From: Myrmaecium sp. VS I D KN 1
Lineage: Eukaryota; Ascomycota; Dothideomycetes; Valsariales; Valsariaceae
NCBI GenBank assembly: GCA_019775845.1
Contig: JADQAV010000027.1
Span: 62,001 to 126,000 of the forward strand
Direction of reading: 5' to 3'
DNA length: 64,000 bases
The position numbers were made by a program, and so were the translations under genes. Shown one piece after another: positions 26,294 to 37,056 of this stretch; position 1 is the stretch's first letter; each line of letters begins with the position of its first letter. The notes below the pieces were generated by a model. The model was not told the origin of the DNA. It did no database searches and saw only the letters and a program-made list of their open reading frames with translations.

Positions 26294-26763
26294 GTCGAAC
26301 TCTTCCAAATGACGAATTGGAAAGGCAGCTTGGGAGAGGGGTAGAAAGGAGTAGCGAGTACGCGGGTTGTCAAGAGGACGATTTGAATAGGCTAAGAGAT
26401 GGTCTAAAGCCTAAGACGTGATCTATGAGTGTCTATATCAAGAAAGATTTCCTAAGCACTTCACGTAAAGATGACAATCGTGCGATGAGGTGTTGTTGAG
26501 GTTGAGCAGAGCAGTGGCAGCATGGAAGCCTGAGGCCGAAGGTGTTACTCGGCTGTTTCTTAAGTCTTATCTAATCAGCGGATCTACCCGACCACTTTGG
26601 CGCACACAGTCGCCCTCACCGGCAGCGGAAATTCGAGCGCCTTTGCGCCCAGGGAAAAAATCGCGACCGCAGCTTACACCTCCGCCCGACTCATCCTCCA
26701 CCCAACGACCGACTCGACCGCCACCACCAACCACCCACATCCTCAATCCTCACAAAATTCACA
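26294..26763. promoter_or_regulatory. Divergent region between the amidase and RPS28
   Basis: 470 bp. The RPS28 side ends in a C/A/T-rich, G-poor leader just before the ATG, as in ribosomal protein genes. The amidase side may hide an additional short 5' exon. Confidence 0.45.
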
Positions 26764-27373
26764 ATGGATTCCGCTAAGGTCCCCGTCAAGCTCGTCAAGG
26801 TCACCAGGGTCTTGGGCCGTACTGGTACGTCTTCGGCTATCGTCTATAATCGGGCAACTGTCGATACTCTGCTGGGAAAGAGGAGGACTGGCAATGTACT
26901 GCACAGCAAGGAATGGGAGAAACTCTGGAATATTTTCCTGATATTCGAAATCGTGGAATCCGCACGGAAGCGATGTATGCGGAGACTCGAATCTTTTGAG
27001 CCGAAGATGTGGAGATCGACAACGGGCACCCAGCAGAGCAGAGACAGCACCCCGGACATAGACGCTCGTAGCGCACATACACCGAAAGCAAGGAACAGAC
27101 AGGCTGACGGTATTCTCTTCCACAGGTTCCCGTGGTGGTGTCACCCAGGTGCGCGTCGAGTTCATGGACGACACCACTCGCTCCATCATCCGTAACGTCA
27201 AGGGTCCCGGTAAGTTGGCTTATACCCAGGCACTCCCTGTCAAGCACGATGCGATGGACTAGCCACGTTGAGCTTTGCCTTGGACCATTCACTAATATGG
27301 AAACCTCATAGTTCGCGAGAACGACATCCTCTGCCTCCTCGAGTCCGAGCGTGAGGCCAGGCGTCTGCGGTAA
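26764..27373 (+). CDS. rps28: 40S ribosomal protein eS28
   Basis: Small-subunit ribosomal protein near the decoding/exit site. Exons 26764-26824, 27126-27209 and 27312-27373 give 68 aa, the exact family length. The sequence follows the family throughout: [20 protein letters not shown], then [20 protein letters not shown], then [20 protein letters not shown]. Intron 1 is 301 nt, large for such a short gene. The exon 1 frame reads on through it without a stop, but this gives no recognisable protein and would leave the eS28 frame. I checked intron 1 for box C/D and H/ACA motifs by eye and saw none that was convincing. Confidence 0.97.
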
Positions 27374-29358
27374 ATGGGTTCTTTCGTCTTTTCCTTGTTT
27401 CGCATAGGAGAGATCGAAAGGATCCAGTGTGGGAGGATAAGGGGAAAAAAGCTTGTTGGGAGAATGAAGAAATGGCTTTCACGGAGCATGCCCGCGGGGT
27501 TCTTTTACAACTTTCCGGCATACCTCTTTTTTCCGTTCGGGGCGATGAGCTATGAGCTGTACCATCCGATCAGTGTGATGGGCAGCAAGGTCAACAGAAT
27601 GTTATGATCACATCACGCTCGCATTTCGAATGAAATGGAACACGCCAACCCGTGCTTGCCTTTCTTGACCAGGAAGCGGACGGACTTCTACCACACATGG
27701 AAGCAAGAACCTACGCTGTGACCGACAAGCTCTGTTGCGACTTCAGATTGACCACATACTGGGACAAGTCCATGGGTCTAATCCCCTCTATACTCATCCG
27801 CGCGTTTGGAAGTCGTGTTTTAGTCCACCTATGTCTCTCTCCCTCATTATCAACCACGCCGAAGTCTACTGAACTTTTATCATCCATCACCTGCTCCTTG
27901 TCGCCGGCCTCATTGTACTTAAGAAAGCATAGTACCTTTCGCACGCCTCGGTCTGTCCTTCTATATCGTTCTGACATTGCAACCCTAGCCCTTTCATAGC
28001 CTTGCCTCTTGAATAACTACAGATCCCCACGCCATCCCCCACACCAACTGAATCACATCAACAAAGGAAATCAGAAGCCAGCAAAAGTCTGTCACACTAT
28101 GGCTTAAAAGACAACACAGCCCACTCGTCTCCTTGCCCTTCCCCTTCCCCTTCCCCCTCCTGTCTTTCTCCCCACACCTCTCTCTTTCTGCTCTCCACCA
28201 GTTCCTTGTCACGTTCAAAAAGGACTGCAAGGAGGACAGCCCTTCATCTACCGCCCCGCCCTCCCCTCCTCCCTTCTCTCTCCATGATCCCTGCATACGA
28301 CCACTCAACGATAATTCATACAGCGCAGTCATGTCCCCATCCCCACCACACCGCCGATCTCCTTCATTCCGGGGATGGCACTCGGAGTGTATATCCCTTC
28401 ACATAGAATCAGCAAGGTACAATCAATCCCCTAGACGTCCGCGTTTGTCCGTGTTTCGCTTTCACGAGTCATCTTCTCCGCGGGAGATATGCACATATAC
28501 GTCCTTACAGCACGGAAGTCACCTGAAAAGGAAAAGGAAGAGGAAGAGGGGAAGGAGGGACGGTGGTCAACATCTGAACGAAAGGGGATGCCGTTAGCTA
28601 TAGGTAACAGCAAATGCCTTAAAGAACCACAGGCCACTGATATATACATTAAGGAAAGCACGCCCTTTCCCTTGCCCTGACACCGCTGCTTGTCCGTGCT
28701 TGCTTGCATAGGAACAGACGGGTGTTTAGGATCATCAGCGGACAAGAGAGAGAGATACCGATCTGAGGGGGGTGACGAGGAAGAGAAAGAAGGGGAATGG
28801 AAGAGAAGGTACTTTGATAGCTGTTGACTTGATCTCTCTTTGTGGTGATATACTCATAGACGCTTGTATTTCTCTGTAGTCGAGAGGTCCCTTTGCGCTC
28901 TCCTTGTTTCTTTGTCTTTCCGGGCAAGCAAGCCGGATCTGAAAGAATGCCGGATAGATGTTGGGACGGGATATCCAGGTTGGCTTCACGGCTAGGGAAA
29001 CCAAGAGGAGCACATGCAATAGATAGAAAAAGGAAATAAAAGCGTACGACTACATACAGAGAGATGCCTCTTCACAAGATGAACTCCCTCCATCGATGTC
29101 CCAAAAACGCAAAAAGCCAGAACACGATTCTCAACCAATCCATACCCCCCTGAAGCGAGTAATCAGAGTCGCAAGACATCAACCTCTTCACCCCCAACCC
29201 CCAACAACTCTTTCTCCCTCGAGAGAAAGCCAGTTTACAGATGTTTACAAGTTGCCGATCCCGCGTTCCCGGGCGTACTTCTTTCATCCCGCAACCCCAC
29301 AGAAGCCAGCAACAGCATGATTTGATTTGGTACAGAACAGAAGAGAAAACAGCGATGC
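27374..29358. other. Convergent intergenic region between RPS28 and SDH4
   Basis: About 2 kb between two facing stops. It contains CT-rich tracts (28130-28330), purine-rich tracts (28500-28570) and no recognisable gene. It is longer than a typical convergent spacer in this window, so a lncRNA or an unrecognised small gene cannot be excluded. Confidence 0.45.
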
Positions 29359-30078
29359 TTAAGCGTGCCAGATACGCTTAACAGCCTCAGTGATCCCGAC
29401 ATCGTTGGTCTCGAACTCGTACAGGCCGACACCGACGAGCACGGTCGCGATCTTCAGCAGCCACATGAAGACCTTGCGGGCGGTGGGAAGACGGTTGATG
29501 GGTATGTAGTCGATGATCATGGACCTGAGATCGGCTCTGTTAGCTTTCCTCGGGAATAAGGAAGGGGCATGCTGCTGGCAACGACGTACTCAAAGCCGAT
29601 GTGGGAGTGAAGGAGAAGGAGAGCGCAGAGGGTCGCGTCCATGGCCGGGTTCAGGGAGCTGCCGGCGAAAGGAGCGACGCAGAGGGGGATGAGACCGACG
29701 GAGACCAGCCTGGAGATTTTGGGAGAAAGGTCAGCGTCTTGTCCAAGCCATCCGGATGTTCCGCTTCTCGAGATCGTAGGTACTCTACCTCTCGAACGTC
29801 CAGTGATAGCTGCCATGAGCCGGCGTCGGGTCCGGGACGGGGACGGGGTCATTGACGGTGCCGGGGATCTTCTGCGGGAGCGGAGGAAGCAGCTGCTGGC
29901 GGGAGGTGGCGTGGAAAGCCGCGATTCTCGTCATGGGGAGGGCATCGCGGACGAAGGCCGACTTGACCGGTTGCCGGATCAAAGGTGTGGAGGCCCGGGC
30001 GAAGGAGGAGGCCATGCGCATGCCGGGCTGGACGGTGCAGAGCTGCCGCAGCAGCGTGGGACGAGCGAGCGAGGCCAT
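29359..30078 (-). CDS. sdh4: Succinate dehydrogenase membrane anchor, small cytochrome b subunit (SDHD/CybS)
   Basis: Membrane anchor subunit of complex II that helps form the ubiquinone and haem b sites in the inner mitochondrial membrane. Exons (minus) are 30078-29789, 29709-29590 and 29524-29359, giving 191 aa. A long Arg/Ala/Ser presequence precedes the conserved HGSYHWTFERLVSVGLIPL entry, a second hydrophobic helix with the haem-ligand region LLLLHSHIGFE, and the third segment after DYIPINR. The subunit is one of the sites of SDHI-fungicide resistance changes in plant pathogens. It shares a 525-bp divergent promoter with beta-MPP. A CCAAT box (30222-30218, minus) lies about 140 bp upstream. 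Confidence 0.95.
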
Positions 30079-30603
30079 TGCGATTCGGAGGGCAGGGAAA
30101 GTGGAGAGGCTTGGTGGGAGACGGGCTGCGAAGGCAAGAGGCAGAGGGGAGAGTCGAGGTGGGTTGGTGATGTATGAACCTCGGGCAATATTATGCCCAG
30201 GTATTGTAAGCCCGCTGATTGGCCGAGAAAATCGGACGCAGAATAAGCACGTCTTCTGGCACGGATGCTCTGTTGGCCGCCTGCGCAATCTGCAGTGCAG
30301 TCTCTTTGGCAATTGAAGGATTACTGTCTACGTTCAAGCAACATCCGGTCCTTTCAGGTGCTTAAAGGCCTTGCACGGTGTATCCCTCGTCGTCGCGAAG
30401 AAGCCGTTCGAAGGCGCTGCTGACGGGCCCGTTTATTTTGTCTCCCGCGTTTCCGCTCTGACGGCGAATCCCGGACAAGATTCCTTTCCTTGCCAACGTC
30501 TGCTGCGAAGTAATACCTCTCTTCTTGCAAGAGCTGCTCATTACACCACACCCGTATACCCGCCTCCCCCATCGCCCATCCTCCTCTTCCTCTCTCAGTC
30601 GTC
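30079..30603. promoter_or_regulatory. Bidirectional promoter shared by SDH4 and beta-MPP
   Basis: 525 bp separate the two divergent start codons of nuclear genes for mitochondrial proteins. An ATTGG (30218-30222; CCAAT on the minus strand) sits in a GCTGATTGGCCGAG context, a good match to a HAP/CBC-bound element. Co-regulation is an inference. Confidence 0.55.
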
Positions 30604-32262
30604 ATGGCGTCCAGGCGGCTCGCTCTCAACCTCCAGCAAAGCCTGCGCTCCCGCAGCGCGCTGAGGTCTCTCAAGTCGCCCTTGACCAGAGGCCTGGCCA
30701 CACCCGTCAGCCATGGCGCCAAAACCGAGTCCACCACGCTGAAGAACGGCTTCACGGTATGATTGGGACGAGCGGAAGTGCTGGGACACGCATTGACCGG
30801 TTTGACAGATCGCAACGGAACACTCGCCCTGGGCACAAACCTCGACCGTGGGTGTCTGGATCGACGCCGGCAGCCGCGCCGAGACCGACAAGACCAATGG
30901 CACCGCGCACTTCCTGGAGCATCTTGCTTTCAAGGTGGGATATCGAAGGGACATGGTTCGATATTGGATGCATTGGGCTGACAGGTCGGCATATAGGGCA
31001 CCCAGAAGCGCAGCCAGCAACAGTTGGAGTTGGAGATCGAGAACATGGGCGGCCACCTCAACGCTTACACATCGGTAAATATCTGCCACCCATCTCGGAA
31101 GCCTTCATCACCCCTCTGACCGTCGATGCAGCGTGAGAACACCGTCTACTACGCCAAGTCTTTTAACTCCGACATTCCCGCCACCGTCGACATCCTCGCC
31201 GATATCCTCCAGAACTCCAAGCTTGAGCCGTCCGCCATCGAGAGGGAGCGCGACGTGATCCTCCGCGAGCAGGAGGAGGTTGACAAGCAGCTCGAGGAGG
31301 TTGTCTTCGACCACCTTCATGCCACCGCTTTCCAGGGCCAGGCTCTTGGTCGTACCATCCTCGGCCCCAAGGAGAACATCCAGACCATCTCTCGCGATGA
31401 CTTGACCAACTACATCAAGACCAACTACACCGCTGACCGCATGGTCCTCGTCGGTGCCGGTGGTGTTCCCCACGAGCAGCTCGTCGAGCTCGCCGAGAAG
31501 CACTTCTCTAACCTTCCTTCCGAGGGCTTCAACTCTAGCCTTACCGCCGCCAACAAGGCCAAGCCGGAGTTCATCGGCTCCGAGGTCAGGATCCGTGACG
31601 ACACTATGCCTACCGCCAACATCGCCATCGCTGTTGAGGGTGTCAGCTGGAAGGATGACGACTACTTCACTGCTCTCGTCACCCAGGCCATCGTCGGCAA
31701 CTGGGACCGCGCCATGGGCAGCTCTCCTTACCTTGGAAGCAAGCTCAGCACGTTCGTTCACAACAACAACCTGGCTAACAGCTTCATGAGCTTCTCCACC
31801 AGCTACAGCGACACTGGGTATGTTTAGTCCTCTATATGTGACGCCATAGCATTCATCTAACCTATGTACAGTCTTTGGGGTATCTACCTCGTCACCGACA
31901 ACGTCACCCGCATCGATGACCTCGTCCACTTCACCCTTCGCGAGTGGTCTCGTCTGTCCCTGAACGTCAGCGAGGCCGAGGTCGAGCGCGCCAAGGCCCA
32001 GCTCAAGGCCTCCATCCTCCTCTCCCTCGACGGCACCACCGCCGTGGCCGAGGACATCGGTCGCCAGATCATCACCACCGGCCGCCGCCTGAGCCCGGAG
32101 GAGGTCGAGCGCGTGGTCGGGGCCATCACGGCCAAGGACGTCATGGACTTCGCCCAGCGGAAGCTGTGGGACCGCGACATCGCCATCTCCGCCGTCGGCC
32201 AGATCGAGGGTCTCCTCGACTACCAGCGCGTCCGCGGCGACATGAGCAGGAACGTGTCATAG
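30604..32262 (+). CDS. mas1: Mitochondrial processing peptidase beta subunit
   Basis: Catalytic half of the matrix peptidase that removes presequences from imported proteins; in Neurospora-type fungi the same protein is also the core I subunit of the bc1 complex. Exons 30604-30756, 30809-30934, 30997-31074, 31132-31817 and 31872-32262 give 477 aa. The inverted zinc motif HFLEH is at residues 85-89 ([16 protein letters not shown]), the [11 protein letters not shown] signature follows, and the distal metal-ligand Glu region lies in [13 protein letters not shown]. The Gly-rich substrate loop is also present. The N terminus ([20 protein letters not shown]) is a clear presequence. Every intron keeps the frame. 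Confidence 0.97.
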
Positions 32263-33105
32263 ATGCATTGACGTGACGAGCAGGAGTGTTTGGTGGGTTC
32301 TAGTTTAGAAGAAGGGATCGTCAGTGTAGAAAGGTCTTGCGCGCGGAAAGGGAGCAACCAACCAACCAACCCACCTACCAACCCCCCTGGGGGCGTGTGT
32401 AAGGGAACGTATGGGTGGAGGAAAAAGGGGTTGTTGTTGTTGTTCGCTATCTTGTACACTTAGCCATCTTCCGTTTGTGTGTGTGTGTGGTAGACTGAGT
32501 TCATTATCATCTTTTTTCCGTATCTTTGTTCTTTATTGGTTGCGTCGGCTGGTGATGATTATTCTGCCCTTCCTTCGCTTTGGACCTTATGCAGATAGAC
32601 GTCGTGGAGTGCTGCGAACATGAAAGAATATCCCTACCCCTTTCCGTTCCCTGCCTTCCTTTTCCCCGTTTTCTACGAGGCTTTCGGGGGAGGATGAAAG
32701 GTTGAGGAGGCTAAAGTTTGGAATAGGTATATTGCATATTATATATTTATAAGTAAAAGAATGGAGGATTGAGGATGATTGGTTCCACGGAAAAGGAATA
32801 TACACCTTTTACTTTAGTCATACGATGAGCTTTCCTGCACAATTCGTTCAGTCTAAAAAGAGGATTATGAATACATCGTGCTGTCGTTGAGTCTCGATTC
32901 TCGACGTCCATCGTGGTGGTGGTCGATGAACAAAAGCCTCTCCGCCTCGCCCGCAAAAAAAGAGAAACCCGACATCTCTCCATGCACCCCCCATCACCAT
33001 CTACCCCCGCCAAACCTCTTCCCCAACCCAACATAATTCCCCGCAAAAGACAAAAGCACGTTAAAACCCAAAGCGGCTCAAGAAAAATAGAAGAAAAAAA
33101 AAAGC
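32263..33105. other. Intergenic region between beta-MPP and UBA4
   Basis: 843 bp holding the beta-MPP 3' region and the UBA4 promoter/leader. The leader is A/C-rich. Nothing else is recognised. Confidence 0.5.
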
Positions 33106-35039
33106 ATGGAGCCAACCACCTCCGCAATCGCGGTGCTGAAGGACCAGATCCGCGCGTGCGAAACGGAGCTCGGCCGGCTCCGGCAGCAGCTTGCGGAGGC
33201 GGAGAGGAGGGAGGAAGAGCTGCGGCAGCGGGAGCAAGAGGAGCAGCAGAAAGAGGAGGAACAGGAGGAGCAGCAGCAGCAGCAGCAGCAACAGAAGTGG
33301 CCGCTGGAATCGGATGAGTATAGGAGATATGGGCGCCAGTTGATCATGCCGGAGGTTGGGTTGAGAGGTGAGATTTTGCGATGCTCTGTGAATGGTTATG
33401 TCTTCTTTTGCTGGTTTATTTTCGCTCTTACTTCTACTTCTGCTTCTACTTCTTCTTTGCTTTTCATCGTTGTTTCGTTCGAGCACTTCGTCTCACACCC
33501 GTCATGCGTCATACGAAGAACAATGAGAGTAACCCATATCCCCTCCATCACTACCAGGCCAACTCCGTCTGAAGCAGTCCTCCGTCCTCATCATCGGTGC
33601 CGGCGGTCTCGGATGTCCCGCAGCCGCCTACCTGGCCGGCGCAGGCGTGGGGACCATCGGCCTCGTCGACGGCGACACGGTCGAGCTGTCCAATCTGCAC
33701 CGGCAGATCCTGCACAACAGCACGCGGATCGGGATGTCCAAGGTCGAGAGCGCCATCCTGACCTTGAAAGCGTAAGACTGCTCCCTCCCCCAAACCTTCC
33801 TTCTCAAGCACGAAAGAAGCTGACGCCCATCCCCATCCAACCAGCCTCAACCCCACCATCACCTTGCACGCGCACCCCACGCACATCCGCCCCCAAACCG
33901 CCCTCGACCTCATCCGCCCTTACACCCTCGTCCTCGACTGCACCGACAACCCCGCCACCCGCTACCTGATCAGCGACGCCTGCGTCCTGCTCAACAAACC
34001 GCTCGTCTCCGCCTCCGCCCTGCGCACCGAAGGCCAACTCACCGTGCTCAACCACCCACCCTCCGCGCCCGGCGACCCCTCCGGCGGGCCCTGCTACCGG
34101 TGCATCTTCCCCCGTCCACCGCCCGCCGACACCATCGTCACCTGCGGCGAAGGCGGCATCCTCGGGCCCGTCGTCGGGACCATGGGCGTGCTGCAAGCCC
34201 TCGAAGCCATCAAACTCCTCACCTCCTCCTCCGTCAACGACGACGCCGCCCCGTCCCCACCGGCACCACCGCCATACCTCCTCCTCTTCTCCTCCCACAC
34301 CCACCCCCCCTTCCGCTCCATCCGCCTCCGCGGCCGCAAACCCACCTGCGCCGCCTGCGGCCCCGCCCCCTCCGTCACCGCCGCCTCCCTCGCCTCCGGG
34401 TCCCTGGACTACATCCAGTTCTGCGGCGTCGCGGAGCCCGTCACCTTGCTCGAGCCGGAAGAGCGCATGGAGGCGCGGACATTGAAGCGCTTGCTCACTT
34501 CTTCTTCCTCTTCCCCTTCCTCATCATCAACGTCAGCGCACAACGCGGACGAGGCGGAAAAGCAACCACCCCCACCACAGACACCCCTTCTAATCGACGT
34601 CCGCGAGCCGGTGCAGTTCGAACTCGCTCACCTGCCGGGGAGCGTGAACATCCCCTTCAGCGAGCTGCGGCGGTGGCGGCAAACACCCACCATGCTCTCC
34701 ACCCCCAACACAACCCCCATCCCCGCCCCCACCATCCCGGCAGCGGCGGCGGAGCCCCAACCGCCATGGCTAACCCACCTCCTCACCCTCCCCCCCCACC
34801 AACCACTCGTCTTCATCTGCAGACTGGGGAATGACTCCCAGCTCGCGGTGCGGGTGGTGGGGGGTGTGTTGTCCTCTTCCCCGTTGGCGGAGGGGAGTGC
34901 GGATGGGGACGCAGGAGGAGGGGAGGAGGAGGGTGCAGGAGGGCAGGGGAGGGGGGGGGGAAAGAGGTGGATTGGGGATTTGCGAGGCGGGCTGCGGGCT
35001 TGGCGGTTGGAGGTTGAGGGGGGGTTTCCGGAGTATTGA
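33106..35039 (+). CDS. uba4: Ubiquitin-like activator and sulfurtransferase UBA4/MOCS3
   Basis: E1-like enzyme that adenylates and thiocarboxylates Urm1 for tRNA wobble-uridine thiolation and urmylation; in Mo-cofactor fungi it can also serve the MoaD-type protein. Exons 33106-33367, 33558-33771 and 33845-35039 give 556 aa. A coiled Glu/Gln-rich N terminus with a poly-Gln run precedes the E1 domain: ATP loop [34 protein letters not shown], zinc Cys pairs CYRC and CAAC, and catalytic Cys259 in [10 protein letters not shown]. The C-terminal rhodanese domain ([20 protein letters not shown]) keeps its active Cys484 in FICRLGND. Pro/Ser and Gly/Glu low-complexity inserts interrupt both the E1 tail and the rhodanese domain, making the protein longer than the yeast enzyme (440 aa). 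Confidence 0.94.
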
Positions 35040-35460
35040 GGGTGAGGAGGGGGAGGGGAGAGTGTGCTGGGGGTTTTGTGGTGGCAGTGGAGGGCGGGAT
35101 GTGAAGGATGAGTGGATGATCGACGGCTTGCAGGTGTTCTAGGGAGGCGAGGGAGCTGCGGAAGCCGCCAGACGCCAGCGAGAAAGAGCAAGGGATTACA
35201 GATGTTGGTGCAGATTCTGGTGGGATCGACTTCTATCTTCACTCGATCGACTGCGGAGAGGACTTGCAGATCTTCTGTCCGCCGCGAAAAGAAAAGAAGG
35301 GAATGGGCCCGGCGCTGGGTCCCCGGTTTCGCTCGTGTCAACAAACTTTCACCACTCGTTTCCCACCCCAAAAGACAGGGGAACGGCAGCAAACAGACAC
35401 CCAGAAGCAAAAATAAAAAAAGAGCAGAAACCGCCNNCCCCCCCCCCCCCCCCCCCCCCA
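35040..35460. other. Convergent spacer with a poly-C run and an NN gap
   Basis: 421 bp between UBA4 and the extradiol-like gene. A C-homopolymer of more than 20 nt (35438-35459), preceded by NN (35436-35437), abuts the stop codon of the minus-strand gene. The true length of the run is not resolved. Confidence 0.7.
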
Positions 35461-37056
35461 TCAATCCAAGAAGTCCCCCGGCACCTCCGGCCCCCAAACC
35501 GCCAAGCGCTCATCCCCCGCCGCCGCATACCCCACCGGGGTGCCGTCATCGACCAAATCCCCATCAGCATAATGCTCGATCATGAAGCCGGCAGGATCCC
35601 ACCAGTAATCGAAGATCTGGCTGCCGAGGACGTGGCGGCCGACGCCCCAGACGCTGCGGTATCCCCGGCCGGCCAGCCAGGCGTGGCCCAGCTGCTGGCT
35701 GTCGTGGTCGTGCACCTCGAAGGAGGCGTGGTGCACGTGTGAGGTGGGGTTCGTGGAGAGGAAGAAGGCGTGGTGGTCGACGGGTTGGGGCCCGAGGTCC
35801 AGGTGGCAGAAGACGGCGACGTTGCGTTTGTGTTTGTGGGGGGGAGTTGGGTTGGGCGCGTTGGCGTCCGCTTCCTCCTCCTTCTCCTCCTCCTCGATGT
35901 AGAGGAAGTCGGTGGGGACGATGTTGAAGTGGCGGGTGTAGAAGTCGAGCTGGGCGTCGAAGTTCTGGACGCAGAGGCCGAAGTGACCGAGCTGCGTACA
36001 TAACAAAGGAGGGTCAGCTCGCGCTCATCCCCCTCCAGAAAGACACCCCGTTTCGCTCCCCGCTGAGGGGAGAAGGGCAAAGAGGAGGAGAAAAAAACAA
36101 ACCTTATGCACAGCCGCCGGACCCGGCTTGAACCGCTGATACGCCTTCACCCGCGGCTTCTCCGTCTCATAGTTCGTCAGCAGCGGGGGCGGCATCGGGT
36201 CCGCCTCCCGCGGCGTCTGGCCATGTATCAAATTCACCGGGAAGCCCTCCGGATCGACGATAGTGAGGAGCGAGCCGCCGCCAGGCGCGTCGTGTAACGT
36301 CTCAATCGCGCCTGCGCCGGGGAGTTGCGCCGCCCTGCGCGGCGTCAGCCCCGGATCTCAACCCGGCAAAGAAGATCAGGCAAAGCCTACCCACCTCTCC
36401 AAATCCGCATACCCCTCCACCTCAAAACATCCCCCCAAAAACCTCCTCTCCGGTCCCCCGCACGCGTAATAGACATACGGATCCGTTCCCCGACCACGGA
36501 ACCAGCGCTCCGTCGGAGTCTTTTTCACGAGCGTCATGCCGAAATCTGAAGAAAGTCAGTCGTGCGTCCTTCCTTCCCCGTCCTCCTTCCCCGCCATGGG
36601 GCAAAAAGAACAACGCACCTCCCATAAACCCCGTCAGGGCCTCCAGATCCGGGTGCTGGTAGCGCATGTGCGCGAGCTTGACGAGGCGGATTTGAGAAGC
36701 GGGGTTGATGCCCCGACGCGCGCGCCAGGTGGCGAGGGCTTCGTGCTCTGGGCTGAGGGCGAGGGGTTCGGGGAGGGAGGCGCCGTGGTTGGGGGGTGGT
36801 GGGTGGGAGGCGGTGGGGGTGTTGGGGTGGGGTTTGTTGGACTGTGGTTTAGGGTCAGTCGGTGGGTTTTCTTCTCTTTTCCTTGAGGTTGGTGGTGAGG
36901 GGAATGGAGAGGGGTGAAGTAAAGCCAGCAGGACGGAGGAACGAAAGAAGAGTGCGATGAAGCAAGTGCTGATGCTCGTCGTTGAAGAAGGACCCAACTC
37001 ACACTCGCCATCGCCGTCGCCGTGCCATCGCACTCCATGAGCGCAGATGTCGACAT
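35461..37056 (-). CDS. Two-domain VOC-fold extradiol dioxygenase-like protein
   Basis: Resembles type I extradiol ring-cleavage enzymes (2,3-dihydroxybiphenyl/catechol dioxygenase family) of the vicinal-oxygen-chelate fold. Exons (minus) are 37056-37003, 36841-36619, 36545-36395, 36334-36103 and 35991-35461, giving 396 aa. Domain 1 starts at IRLVKLAHMRYQHPDLEAL and includes YVYYACGGPERRFLGG. Domain 2 starts at KLGHFGLCVQNFDAQLDFY. The metal triad typical of the family is visible in domain 2: His in LGHFGL, His in HHASFEVHD and Glu in GFMIEHYADGD. A short acidic insert (EEEEKEEEA) interrupts domain 2. The exact substrate is unknown. The start is uncertain: Met at 37056 and Met at 37038 are both in frame. 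No aromatic-catabolism neighbours are seen. Confidence 0.85.

Noticed and set aside
26764-27195. 143-codon read-through ORF starting at the RPS28 ATG
   Set aside because: It runs through intron 1 and leaves the eS28 frame; exon joining restores the full 68-aa eS28, so this is not a separate gene.
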